Below, in pieces: positions 35,596-46,433 of a DNA stretch of 64,000 nt (positions within the stretch are counted from its first letter, which is position 1; each line of letters starts with the position of its first letter). A model generated the notes under the pieces. The model saw nothing but the letters and a program-made list of their open reading frames with translations. It was not told the origin of the DNA and searched no databases. This DNA comes from Cannabis sativa (taxonomy: Eukaryota > Streptophyta > Magnoliopsida > Rosales > Cannabaceae). The stretch lies in NCBI RefSeq assembly GCF_029168945.1, contig NC_083603.1:37359396-37423395 (forward strand), read 5' to 3'. The translations under genes and the position numbers were made by a program.

Positions 35596-35686
35596 CTCAG
35601 TACCATGTTGGACATGGCAGTAGTGGCTCAGTACCATGTTGGACATGGCAGTAGCGGGACTCAGTATCGTGTTGGACACGGCAGTT
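35596..35686 (+). repeat. LTR 2 hairpin array
   Basis: Two CCATGT-TGG-ACATGG hairpins followed by one TCGTGT-TGG-ACACGG. Confidence 0.88.
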
Positions 35687-36098
35687 AGAATTATGTATGA
35701 GTATTATTATGCTTTTCTTACTGAGTCTGTCGACTCACAGTTCTACGTTGATGTGTAGGTAAAGGCAAGGCTAGTGCTGATGGACCGTGAGCGAGCTTAT
35801 GAAGGTTGTACATGTCGGGGCGGTTAGGCCTGGAGCGTACGATCATCGGGACAGCGAGGCTGATTTTGTAACTGGTCGCTAGGCGACATGTATTTTGTAT
35901 ATCAGTTAAACAATTAAATCTTTTTGTAAATGATTTTATAATCGGGATCCCGAGTCTTTTGTAATGTTGTTTTATAAGTTTAATTAAAAAGCAAAATTTT
36001 AATTAATCACGTTTTTCCATAAACCTCGTTGATTAGCAACGAGTTGCACAGCATGTTTAAAAATCACGTAATACGCCTATGTTAGTTAGGGTGTTACA

Positions 36099-36171
36099 AT
36101 TTGGTATCAGAGCCTTGACCCAGCCGGAAGTGTGGTCGACGAGGACGTCGGACCCCGTAAGGGGGGGTGAT
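36099..36171 (+). mobile_element. Cassandra TRIM internal domain
   Basis: It contains the primer-binding site TTGGTATCAGAGCCTTGACC, a short noncoding spacer and a polypurine tract (GTAAGGGGGGG, 36157-36167), and then a second LTR. A primer site and polypurine tract only about 50 bp apart with no coding sequence fit a terminal-repeat retrotransposon in miniature. The 5' LTR of Cassandra has been replaced by Tekay LTR 2. Confidence 0.75.
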
Positions 36172-36604
36172 TGTGACAGTCAGTAGTCCCGTGATCCGTA
36201 AGGGGAAATACCGGGTAAGCTGTGCAATCCCACATCGCCTGGGGAAGGTCAAGTGGGATGATTCTGAGACTGTGTAGGTATGGGACTGCACAGTTAAAGA
36301 TAGCTTAAATGGATTGATTGGTACTACCTATGTCAACAAGGTGCATCTTGTTTTTCGGTAGCCCATCTTGAAAGAACTCCACAGTTAAGCGTGCTTGACC
36401 TGGAGCAATTTTAGGATGGGTGACCTCCTGGGAAGTTTTCCCAGGAAGCGTGTGAGTGAGGACAAAGCACGCTGGAAACACTTGTGTTGGTCTGTAGGGT
36501 CAGTCATCAGTCCATGAAGCAGCCAGAGTGACGTACTCGTGTATAAGAGCCATTCATTCCGTGGGTGTAAGGGCCCAATGGAGGCTTGAAGCGGGGACGT
36601 TACA
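36172..36604 (+). mobile_element. Cassandra-type 3' LTR
   Basis: It runs from TGTGACAGTCAG to GGGACGTTACA, about 433 bp. It carries a 5S-rRNA-like promoter block, the hallmark of Cassandra. The right flank is Tekay integrase coding sequence, so the Cassandra copy had inserted into a Tekay pol gene. No matching target duplication is visible, because the left partner was lost in the recombination. Confidence 0.78.
36374..36445 (+). promoter_or_regulatory. 5S-rRNA-like internal promoter block
   Basis: AGTTAAGCGTGCTTG (box A region of plant 5S) at 36382-36396 and AGGATGGGTGACCTCCTGGG (box C region) at 36412-36431 lie in 5S order and at near-5S spacing. The 5' and 3' stem of a real 5S gene is not conserved, so this is the Cassandra-borne promoter rather than a 5S rRNA gene. 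It would recruit RNA polymerase III through TFIIIA-type recognition if active. Confidence 0.85.
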
Positions 36605-37536
36605 GATAGTGAGACTTCACGGGGTACCGAAGTCTATAGTTTCGGACAAGGATCCGAAATTCACCTCCAAATTTTGGCAAAGTTTGCAGCGGGCAATGGG
36701 TACAAAACTAAAATTCAGTACAGCATTCCATCCTCTGACAGATGGTCAGTCTGAAAGGAAAATTCAGATATTGGAGGATATGTTGAGAGCCTGTGTTATG
36801 GACTTTGAAGGCTCATGGAATAAGTATCTACCGTTGATAGAATTTGCGTACAACAACAGTTATCAGAGTACGATAGGGATGGCTCCCTATGAACTGTTGT
36901 ACGGTAGAAAGTGTAGATCCCCTATCCACTGGGATGAGACAGGGGAGAGGAAATACCTAGGTCCAGAGTCAGTTCAGCGGACCAATGAGGCGATAGAGAA
37001 GATAAAAGCTAGAATGCTTGCCTCACAGAGCAGACAGAAGAGTTACGTAGATCCGAAATGCAGAAATGTTGAGTTCCAAGTAGGGGAACATGTGTTTTTA
37101 CGGGTATCTCCGATGAAGGGGATTAAACGTTTCGGGAAAAGGAGGCAAGTTATGCCCTAGATTTACAGGACCTTTCGAGATTCTCGAGAAGATAGGTCAA
37201 GTGGCATATCGGTTAGCATTGCCTCCAGCCTTATCAGCAGTGCACAACGTATTCCATGTCTCGATGTTGAGAAAATACGTTTCAGACCCCTCTCATATAC
37301 TCAGTTATGAGAGTCTTCAGCTACAGCCAGACATGACTTATGAGGAACAGCCAGTGCAGATCCTGGATAGAAAGGATAAAGTCCTTCGGAATAAAACCAT
37401 AGCATTGGTCAAGGTACTCTGGAGAAACAGCAAGGTGGAGGAAGCCACCTTGGAGCTAGAGACAGACATGAGAGCTCAATATCCAGAGTTATTCAGGTTA
37501 GATTTCGGGGACGAAATCCTTTTAAGGAGGGGATAG
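36605..37536 (+). pseudogene. Tekay integrase C-terminal part with chromodomain, frameshifted
   Basis: The frame carries [19 protein letters not shown] (second catalytic Asp), [20 protein letters not shown] (catalytic Glu), [20 protein letters not shown] and the GPY/F approach. A one-base insertion near 37140 shifts the frame. The second piece (to 37536) continues with VAYRLALPPALSAVHNVFHV and a chromodomain-like C-terminus (ILDRKDKVLRNKTIALVKVLW), which marks a chromovirus. The chromodomain is thought to steer integration to particular chromatin. The first catalytic Asp and everything upstream are absent. The N-terminal residues of the open frame before 36605 are translated Cassandra LTR. 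Confidence 0.9.
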
Positions 37537-37537
37537 T
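37520..37537 (+). promoter_or_regulatory. Polypurine tract of the Tekay element
   Basis: TTTTAAGGAGGGGATAGT immediately precedes LTR 3 and would prime plus-strand synthesis. Confidence 0.85.
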
Positions 37538-38636
37538 TGTAAAGCCCGCTTAGTTAATTTGGAAATTAGCAGTTGTTTATGTTTAATTATGAAATTATTT
37601 ATAGCTATTTAAATAATTTATTATACTGTTATTTATGTTATTCAGTAGCTTGCCTATTTTGTAATTCCGGTGCCCGGTATTTTGGAACTCGGCGTTTGGC
37701 TCAGTGGAAATCACAACTTAGTATGTTAGTAGTTTGGGGACGGGTTTTAGACTTTGGGAATGTCGGGAATGGCCGGGAATTTAGAATTTCCCAAAAATAC
37801 CCCTTTAGTATGATTTATGTGATTTTAGTGTGGAGGGGCAAAATGGTCTTTTTGCCCCAATGACTTTTTGTCTTTTAGTGACTTGTTTATTTGAAAAATA
37901 AATGTTATTTGTTTATTTTAGTGGCTGAAATGAAATGGTTTAAGTGGCATTATTCTCTTTTTTTTTCTCATTTCAACACTTAGAAAATAAAATAGAAAAT
38001 TTTGAAAAGAACTCTCTCATTCTCTCTCTCTATTTCGGCTGGTGCATGGGGATTCAAAGGGCTGGGTTTTTCCATCAATTTCTAGCTAGATTCATCATCA
38101 CTTTGGAACTCTTGTTTGTGGTAGGTGTTTCTTAATTTTCCTCTTTTGTTTTCTTAAAAAAAATGGTGAAATATTGAGTAAATGCATGCTTTTTGTGGCT
38201 GTTGTTGTTGCTGAGTTTTGTTGTTGATTTCTGTGGTTTAATGCATGTCTAATTGAAGTTAAATGAACTGTTTGAAGCATGTTAGTTAGGTTGTTCAAAG
38301 CTTTGAGTTTTCTATGCAAAAATGTGATTTTTGGTGAAAATATTGTGAATCTGTTCTGTGATGTTGCTGTTGTTTTTAATTGTTTTTCAGAGGCTTAGAT
38401 AAGCTTGATTAAGTAGAATTAAGCTAGTGAAATGCTTGATTAGGTGGTTTTGCTCAAGTTTGAGTTTAGAACTCAAAGCTTGAGCTCCAATGGCATTTTT
38501 CATGTTTGAGGTTTCTGGGTTGTTTTGATGCCTTGGATATGTTCTAGGGAAGGTATAGAACAAGTTTGGAAAGTTTGAGGTGATTTGGGGTTGAATTGTG
38601 CAAGTTATGAAAATTTGATGTTGCTGCCTGCGAGGA

Positions 38637-38727
38637 ACCGGAATTCCGGTTGTGCATCAGGAATTCCGGATGAGGGTCCTGAATTTCCCAGAACCGGAAT
38701 TCCGGTTGGGCAACCGGTCTACCGGTT
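38637..38727 (+). repeat. Palindrome cluster in LTR 3
   Basis: It has the same cluster. The second palindrome has one base change in its left arm (ATCAGGAATTCCGGAT). Confidence 0.9.
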
Positions 38728-39061
38728 GGGGAATTTTTCAGAACCCGTGTTTTCCTCGTTTTTATGTTTTAGGGGGTATTGCCATGCTTTTTATCGATAG
38801 GGAAACTTTTAGTTCCTAGTTTTAGTCCTCGAGAAGTGATTTAGCGTGTCACTTATAGCGTTGTGATTTTTATGGTTTAGGAGCCAGTAATTCGCCGCTC
38901 AGCTTCAGTTCTAGTCAGGTTGACCGGCACACCTGAATTCGGAATCCAGGTAAGATTAGTATAACAGTATGCATATGTAGATTACATGTTTAGCGTGCAT
39001 GTAGGAAGCCTAATAGATTACATTAGTTGTATGTTGGCTTCGAACCATCCAACCCTGTCAC

Positions 39062-39290
39062 GTCGGTATAGGCTGGAGTATGACCAGCAGCCGGAGTATG
39101 ACCGGTTTGACCGATCAGGCTGACACTTGGTTGGTGGTTCCGTGCTATTGACGTATCCCGTCGGTACAGGCTGGAGTATGACCAGCAGCCGGAGTATGAC
39201 CAGTTCGACCGATCAGGAGGATATAGTAACACGTCGGTACAGGCTGGAGTATGACCAGCAGCCGGAGTATGACCGGTTCGACCGATCAGG
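39062..39290 (+). repeat. LTR 3 minisatellite
   Basis: Three well-preserved units of the roughly 57-bp array. Confidence 0.9.
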
Positions 39291-39331
39291 TTGTTACGTG
39301 TCAATAGTACCGTCCCTATGAACGTTCAGAA

Positions 39332-39420
39332 CTCAGTACCATGTTGGACATGGCAGTAGTGGCTCAGTACCATGTTGGACATGGCAGTAGCGGGACTCAG
39401 TATCGTGTTGGACACGGCAG
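39332..39420 (+). repeat. LTR 3 hairpin array
   Basis: Two CCATGT-TGG-ACATGG hairpins and one TCGTGT-TGG-ACACGG. Confidence 0.88.
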
Positions 39421-39965
39421 TTAGAATTATGTATGATATTATTATGCTTTTCTTACTGAGTCTGTCGACTCACAGTTTACGTTCATGTGTAGGTAAAGGC
39501 AAGGCTATAGCTGATGGACCGTGAGCGAGCTTATGAGATTGTACATGTCGGGGCGGTTAGGCCAGGAGCGTACGATCCTCGGGACAGCAAGGCTGATTTT
39601 TTTTTGTAACTGGTCGTTAGACGACTTTTATTTTATGTAACAGTTAAACAGTTAAATCTTTTGTAAATGATTTTATTATCGGGATCCCGAGTCTTTTGTA
39701 ATATTGTTTTATAAGTTTAATTAAAAAGCAAAATTTTAATTAATCACGTTTTTCCATAAACCTCGTTGATTAGGAACGAGCTGCACAGTACATTTAAAAA
39801 TCACGTAATACGCCTAAGTTAGTTAGGGTGTTACATCACCCTTGGTCCAGCTTTTTGATCCAACTCATCTGAGTTCAAGTAGCTTGGCATATAAAAAGAA
39901 GAAAACAAATAAACAAAGTTAGTCCAGAATCATAAATCCAATTGGATAATAATTCACTAAAACTC

Positions 39966-40835
39966 TTAAAGTTTATAAATAAAAATACCTTGTTTCTTTG
40001 CAAGAAGTTTAGGACACTCGGGTTTCCAATGACCTTTCTCATTGCAGTAGAAATACTTTCCTTTGAGTGTAGCATCACCAGAAGCAGCAGCCTTTTTGTT
40101 TTTCATGGCTTTTGCACGTTTCTTGGTGTTCTTCCACTTCTTCTTCGATTTGGGTTTCGAAGCAGAGGCAACATTTGCTTCAAGTTTTATCGTCCCATTA
40201 CCATTCCCAGGATTGTGAGGTTTACTCCCTTTCTTCTTGGGTCCTCCAATCAAATTTTGATAAGTTTGAAGGTCATTGACTAACTCATGAAAGTCTATTT
40301 CCTTCTTATTCATGACATAATTTGATGTGTATGGTAGAAATGCTGGAGTTAGACTATTCAAGATAAGGCTTACTTGAGTAGCACTATCCATTTCAGCACC
40401 ATGATCCTGGGCTTCTTGGAAATAACTTGCCATGAGGAGAACATGATCACGCGCGTTTTGATGGGGTTCCATCCGTGCATTGATGTACTTCTTAGTCGCG
40501 TCAAAGCGAGACTGAAGTGATGCCTCACCGAATACTTCATTTAACTTCGTCATAACTTCAGCAGCCTTTTCGGTTTTAGAAAACCGAGTTTTGAGGGTGT
40601 CAACCATGCTGGAAAGCATAAAGTATAGAGCTTTGTCATTTGCTTTCTACCAACACTCATACTTTTCTTTCACAGTTTTGGATGTATTATCCCCAGGCAC
40701 TTCAGGTGACGGCTCAGTTAAAACAAACAAGGCACTTTCTCCTATGAGAGCAATATTAATGTTCTCATTCCATTTAGGAAAGTTAGATCCATTCAGCTTA
40801 TTTTCAGTCAACAATGATAACATGGAATTCATCAT
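39966..40835 (-). pseudogene. Copia gag of C1, broken by a nonsense codon
   Basis: The frame starts MMNSMLSLLTENKLNG at 40835 (or the next ATG). It runs through residue Trp-62 of KEKYECW and hits TAG at 40647-40649, where element A has CAG (Gln). It then continues open to 39966. The CCHC knuckle reads YFYCNEKGHWKPEC, with the first Cys replaced by Tyr (element A has CFYC), so zinc binding is also impaired. Downstream in another frame SNWIYDSGLT keeps the protease active-site triad, and pol homology then ends. Confidence 0.9.
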
Positions 40836-43800
40836 GATAATACAGGATACTACAAAATAATAGAAATCAACAAATAGAAATCAATAATGGTTTAACACAA
40901 AATCAATTCAGAAATTATAAGCACATAGCAAGTAGGAATGATAAGAGAAAATACTTAAAAAAAATTCAATCCTAAAAAAATTTCAAGGTTTTTCAACAAA
41001 CTAATATCAGTGTCCCGTTTAGGCGAGAGTCAAAGCTACCATCTATTGAATAGAGTTGTCAGCTCATCTAAAATGTTAAACATTCTAGCAACCTTTTATT
41101 CGATCAAGATTGGAATCCAGCGTTGTCCCGTTTAGGCGAGAGTCAAGGCTATTCTATCTTATGAGCTTCTACCATTGTTTCGCAATTTGCAAGTCAAATA
41201 TGGTCGCCACCATTAGGGTGATCTATACCATATAAAACACTTACAAACTACTTATCTTTCGAGATTAAACGGTGCGAAATTGCTAATGAACGTTCCTCCA
41301 TTAGGGAGGATTACTCACTAAAACAAACGCGATGTAAAACAAACAATGGAGATCGAATATCTTAATAATAATAAAGCTCATTCTTTAAAAGTATTTTCTT
41401 TAATATTCTAATAAATATATTCATTAAATTCGAATTTTGAATTAGAGTTCAAAATAAGAATTTAATATAATATTTATAAAATTATACTTAGATGGTGATT
41501 GAAATGAAATGAATTATTTCCATCTTAATAGTAATTTTAAATATAAATATTAAGGAAATTAATTTAAGTTGTATTAATTTAAATTAATTAGCAACTTAAA
41601 ATTTTCTTGAGAATATATTTATTGTATTCGAAAAATAAAATATAAAAACTATACAAATTTTCGAAAATACTTAAATAATAAATACTTAGAAAAAGTACTT
41701 CAAGCAAAAATATCACCTATCTAGATTTTCTTTTGAATAGTTAATTCAATTTCTAATAATATATTTTAAATTCATTTATTTTAAATTAATCAATAAATGA
41801 AAAAATCATTGATCTAAGTTGATCCAAGAATTAATTAAAATAAATAATTAATTTACAACTTAATCTATTTTTCAAGGAAAATTCAAAAAATATTGCATAA
41901 TTAAAATACAATTTTCAAAATTTATTAATAAAATAAAGAAAAATATATTTTGAAAATTATTTAAATTTAAGTTGAAAAATTAAATTTCAACCTAAGAATA
42001 ATTTTTTTATTTAATTAAGTGTCATGAAAAACAAATATTTAAGTATCATAATGAAAATCAACTTAGATATTTAAATTTTTCAATTTAATTAAATGTATTA
42101 AATTCAAGAGATATATAATTAAGTGTAGAGAAAGCTTAATTATTAATCTTTAGTTTAATACTAGGAAAAATATACTTAAATTAAATTGTACCAAAATTAA
42201 TTATTTAAATAATTAATTTCACAATGTATAATATTTTTCTATTTAATATTAGAAATAATAAGTATTCTAGAAATAACTATCTAGAAAATATCTTATTTGA
42301 CTAAGCATCTTTTCAACAAAAATTTGAAAAAGTATCTAATTTAAGTTGTTATAGAAAAAATCTAGAACTTAAATATTTTCAAATTTAAATTTAATATCAA
42401 AAATTAAGTTGTAACCACTTAATTTGAAAAAATATTCCATTTTAAGTTTAAAACTAACTTAAAAAATATCTTTAAGAATCTTTAATAGTTAATGCCTAGA
42501 ATTCCTCAACTTAATTTTAAATTTAAATAAAATATTCAAATTTAAGTTAGATAAGAAAAATCAGTTAATATAACTAATTTATAACTTAAATAGGAATATT
42601 TAATTTAAATAAGCTCCAGAAAGAATCTAGTTAGTTAAAATTCTTTATTTAATTAAATACAAGAAAAATACAAATTGTTTGTCTAGAAATAATATCTAAA
42701 ACTAAAAGTGTTTTTCTTAAAATTAACTTTAAAATATTAAAATGAAAATAAATTTCATATATTTTAAAAGTTAATTATGTTGCTAATTCAATTTTATTAG
42801 GTCAAACTAATATAATTAACCTAGTACAGTTATTCAAATCAGGCAAATGGGCCTTCACAATTGGGGTAGTTCATGTGAGGGGGTGCTGGGTTCAGTATGT
42901 CGTACCCACTTCTATGGCTTCCAACTCTCTCACAAGGCCCAAAAGAGAGGAATTTAACCTTAAAATAAATAATTGTTATTAATTGAATAGGTCCAAAATC
43001 TAAATGGACCTAAATAAAATCTATCATAGTGTGACATTTTATTTAGCAACAACCTATATGCATCTATATAATAAAATAAACATATAGGCTCACACAGGCA
43101 CACACTTGGATGGATCCTATCATGTTGCTAGGTCATACACAGATGAAAGAAGATTGTAAAATTTACCTGTTACAAATTATTAACTTGACCAAGGGAGTCA
43201 TGAGTTAAAATCAGATTATTGGATCTCTTAACAAGTTAACCATGGCTATTTGCAATCAAGTAATAATAGGTTTTGAAAACTTACAAGCAAGCAAAAAACA
43301 TATACTTCTGCAACAAGGTTAGCTGGATAGTTGGAAGTAGGATTTATTTAATTTTAAATAAATAAATTTCGAAAATAAAATAATTAAATAAATAAATAAA
43401 ATTAATATTTAATTTTTCGAAAAAAGCATAAAAAAAATATTAATTTATTTTCGAAAAAATAAAAAAAATTTAATAATATAAATTTAATTTCGAAATTATT
43501 TAAAATAAATATTTAAAAATTAAACCTACAATTTTGAAAAATTAGGTTTCAACTAACCTAAATATCATTTCAAAAAATTTGCTAACTACTTTTAAAAATT
43601 AAATGTGATTTTATAAATAAAAAATTAATTAAAAATTAAAAAAGATAAATTAAATATCTTTTCAGATTTTAAATTTAATTTAAATAAATAAAATAATAAA
43701 ATTTAAAAGTTAACAAAATATCTTACATCTATTTAAAATTACATGATTATAGTTATCTTATTTTAAATTTAAATAAGGTCAAATAATTTTAAAAAAAATT

Positions 43801-44520
43801 AATTTAAAAAAAATAATATCTGACCTTAAATTTAAAAATAAGATAAGATATAATCAAATTTAAAAATAAGATAGATAATTAAGCAAAAAAGATAGATATT
43901 TACTAATTTCAAATTCAAATTACACTAATATCATGAATTAAATTAAAAAAAATGTTAAATAATTTAATTATGATAATTAGAATTGAAATAGGAATAGTAA
44001 ATGTCTAAATACAAAACTACACAAAAAATCGGAACTTAAATCCATGAAAAAGCATGAAAAAACGAAGAAAAACAAAAAATTTGCGAGTTGTACGGACGGG
44101 ATGCAGTGCATACCCGTCCGCGCGCGCAGATGGGGAGCTGGGCCGAGAAACCTCGGCGGAAGGGGTGACACGCAAGATTTCCGCGCGCATATGAGGCTTC
44201 AGACAAGCGCTGGGCGAGCTGCTTGTCTGAATGCACTCTCTCCGCGCGAGTGGGTGAGTGCAGCAGCCCTATCTTTTTTTCGAATCTACAAAAAATCATA
44301 ACTAATTCAAATTAAATCGAAAATGAGTTCTGTAAAAAAGTAACTTGTTTAATTTTTTCCATAATATCCAATAAAAATAATTCCAGAAACAAAATTTCAA
44401 TTATTTTTCACGAAAATTTACAAACATCAATAAATCATCATATAACACTCAATACAACATGAAACCATCCAAATAATAAACAATCGTTTTAAAGTCGATA
44501 TTTCTTGCAAGCAAATCAAT
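40836..44520 (-). other. Leader of Copia C1
   Basis: This is noncoding. It contains the GACTCTCGCCTA motif domain (40980-41350), long AT-rich stretches, the conserved ACAATTGGGGTAGTTCATG block (42857-42875) and the GC island (about 44085-44270). Within the island a 9-bp perfect stem CAGACAAGC/GCTTGTCTG pairs 44200-44208 with 44221-44229. Also in it is a near-palindrome, GGGATGCAGTGCATACCC (44099-44116), next to CGCGCGCGC. The frames in the island are not supported as proteins. Confidence 0.7.
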
Positions 44521-44541
44521 TACCATGGCTCTGAGGCCAGT
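44521..44541 (-). promoter_or_regulatory. Primer-binding site of C1
   Basis: On the minus strand the sequence ACTGGCCTCAGAGCCATGG follows the LTR end, and is the same as in the element at 15101. Confidence 0.88.
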
Positions 44542-46433
44542 TGTTGGATATTATTTTACCAGGATCTTAGATCTACTCACAAGTATGTTGTTTAACACCC
44601 TAAATATGAACTTTCTAAAACGATAAAATAAACACATATAAAGTTAAGAAAACCTTACATTGATGCAGCGGAATTAATGTCTCCTTCCACTCAGATCTCT
44701 AACTCTTGTATCCTTTTTGTCGCAGAGCATAATCAAGATCTGAGCCCGAATGTCCTTCTCTTTGAGTTTGATCCTTCACAGTCTTCCAATCTATGATTGA
44801 GTTACTACTTGTTGTGTGTGAGAACTTACTCTATCACTAGGGTTCAAAATTTTGAAGAGGAAAAGAGAGAGAGGGGTTTCGGCCAATAGAAGAGAATCGG
44901 GAAGGCTCAATTTTTCTGAAGAGAGAAATTTCTGTCAGAAGAATAATGAAAAGTATGTGATTTGACTGAGCCATCACTTTCTATTTATAGGCAACTACTA
45001 GGTTTAGGTTAGGAATTATTTGGCATTAAAATAATGAAAATATCAATTTGAAATTCCACAATAAGTGGGCGGCCAAGGAGTATAGAATGGGCCCCACTAG
45101 ATTTTGCAGTTTTCACAAATTTTATTTCTATTTTCTCAAAAATGCCAATTTTCAAATTCTAACCATTTAAATGTCAAAACTAATTATTTAATAACTAAAA
45201 TAGATTATTAAATAATATTGTCATTTAATTTAATTATTAACTAGACATATAAATTCCATTAATAAACAAATAAACCTAGAATCTCTTTTCTTTATAATTT
45301 CGCCCCTGCTTAGTGAAAATTCACAAATTAGACATAGTCTAACTTTAGAATTATAATTGATCAATCACGAATCAATTAGTGAGTCTTACAAGCAGTATGT
45401 TCTCAACTAGAATGGGGACCATGGATCTATATGCTGAGCTTCCAATAAGTGAACCGAATTTACCAAGTAAATTCCTACTTATTAATTCTTCGTTGAATCC
45501 ACTCTTAGAACTTAGAATTGCACTCTCAGACTTATATAGAGCATATTATATGTTCCACGATATAGATATGCTATCTCATTTAACCATTGTTATAATCTTA
45601 TTGTGATCAAAGATCCTCTATATAGATGATCTACATCGAGATGGGATAATTTTACCGTTCTCACCCCTTAATGTATTTTGCCCCTTAAAACACTTAGCTT
45701 CCTGTAAATGGTGTTTAGTGATCTAATAATTAGTCAGTTAAACAAGAGCTCATCCATTTACTTCTATTTGCTAAGCTCGAAGGGAATCATCACTTGACTT
45801 CTATACACCAGTAGAAGCTATAGATTCCATATTTATGTTTAGCACTCCCACTCAATCATACTATCATGTTCCCAAAATATACGTATCACCCTGACCCAAA
45901 AGTAGGCTTAACTAATAAATCAAAGAACATGAATAGTACTCCTGAGATGAGCCTAAGCATATCAGGATTTAGATTCTTTTAATCTTAAGATCAACTACTG
46001 ATATTGACTTGGAAAGATATATAACGGTAAGTTTGTAATATCTTAACTTAGTTGCAATATCGGTCCAGTCCAATGTATACTCCATATATTCGAAACTAGT
46101 ATACTTTACTACTATCCTGGAAAGAACATAACACTTACTCCAAGTGTAAGTACACATCATCGCTGATTATCACATTAGTGTAAATCCAAAACACTGATGA
46201 AACAGGGACTTAGTCTTTTGATTCATATGATCACAATCACATTCCACTGTGTTGACGATACTATAATTGTGAATAAACATATGATCTGGATTTAACTGAT
46301 TCTGTGTGTAAATGTAATAAACATATTAGACCATTAGCATGTAAAATTCATGCAAACATAAATCACTTCAAATTTCTTATATTGATAACTAATCAGATTG
46401 TAAAGAGTTTTATTTAGGGCATAAAACCCAACA
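44542..46433 (-). mobile_element. 5' LTR of Copia C1 (1.89 kb)
   Basis: On the minus strand it runs from TGTTGGGTTTTATGCCC to GATATTATCCAACA-type ends, with a TATAAATAG box (complement near 44992). The flanking C2 sequence on the plus strand reads AAATA, which should recur at the lost 3' end. Confidence 0.93.

Larger units (their letters stand above)
33876..36098 (+). mobile_element. Tekay-type LTR 2 (2.22 kb)
   Basis: It has full TGTAAAGCCC...GTGTTACA ends. The left edge sits against truncated gag of the first element. On the right it runs into a primer-binding site, but what follows is Cassandra internal sequence, not Tekay leader. This makes it the 5' half of a recombinant. Confidence 0.92.
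37538..39835 (+). mobile_element. Tekay-type LTR 3 (2.30 kb)
   Basis: This is the 3' LTR following integrase and the polypurine tract, with TGTAAAGCCC...GTGTTACA ends. Its right flank TCACC lies just beyond the gag of the minus-strand Copia element (in the segment equivalent to about 1605). Neither LTR 1 nor LTR 2 is preceded by TCACC, so its original 5' partner is missing. Confidence 0.92.
39836..46433 (-). mobile_element. Copia element C1, 5' half (LTR, leader, gag)
   Basis: On the minus strand the order is: 5' LTR 46433-44542, primer-binding site, leader, broken gag, protease-motif remnant, then a cut at Tekay LTR 3. The gag is closely similar to that of element A. The LTR start sits inside integrase of the neighbouring Copia element C2, so C1 inserted into C2. 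The remainder of C1 is not in the window. Confidence 0.88.

Noticed and set aside
36374..36445. A host 5S rRNA gene
   Set aside because: Only the internal promoter region matches 5S; the ends are unlike 5S. The segment sits in an LTR with TG...CA-type ends next to a TRIM internal domain.
36172..36604. Clean target-site duplication for Cassandra
   Set aside because: The bases before TGTGACAG (GTGAT) and after GTTACA (GATAG) do not match, as expected if the 5' side was replaced.
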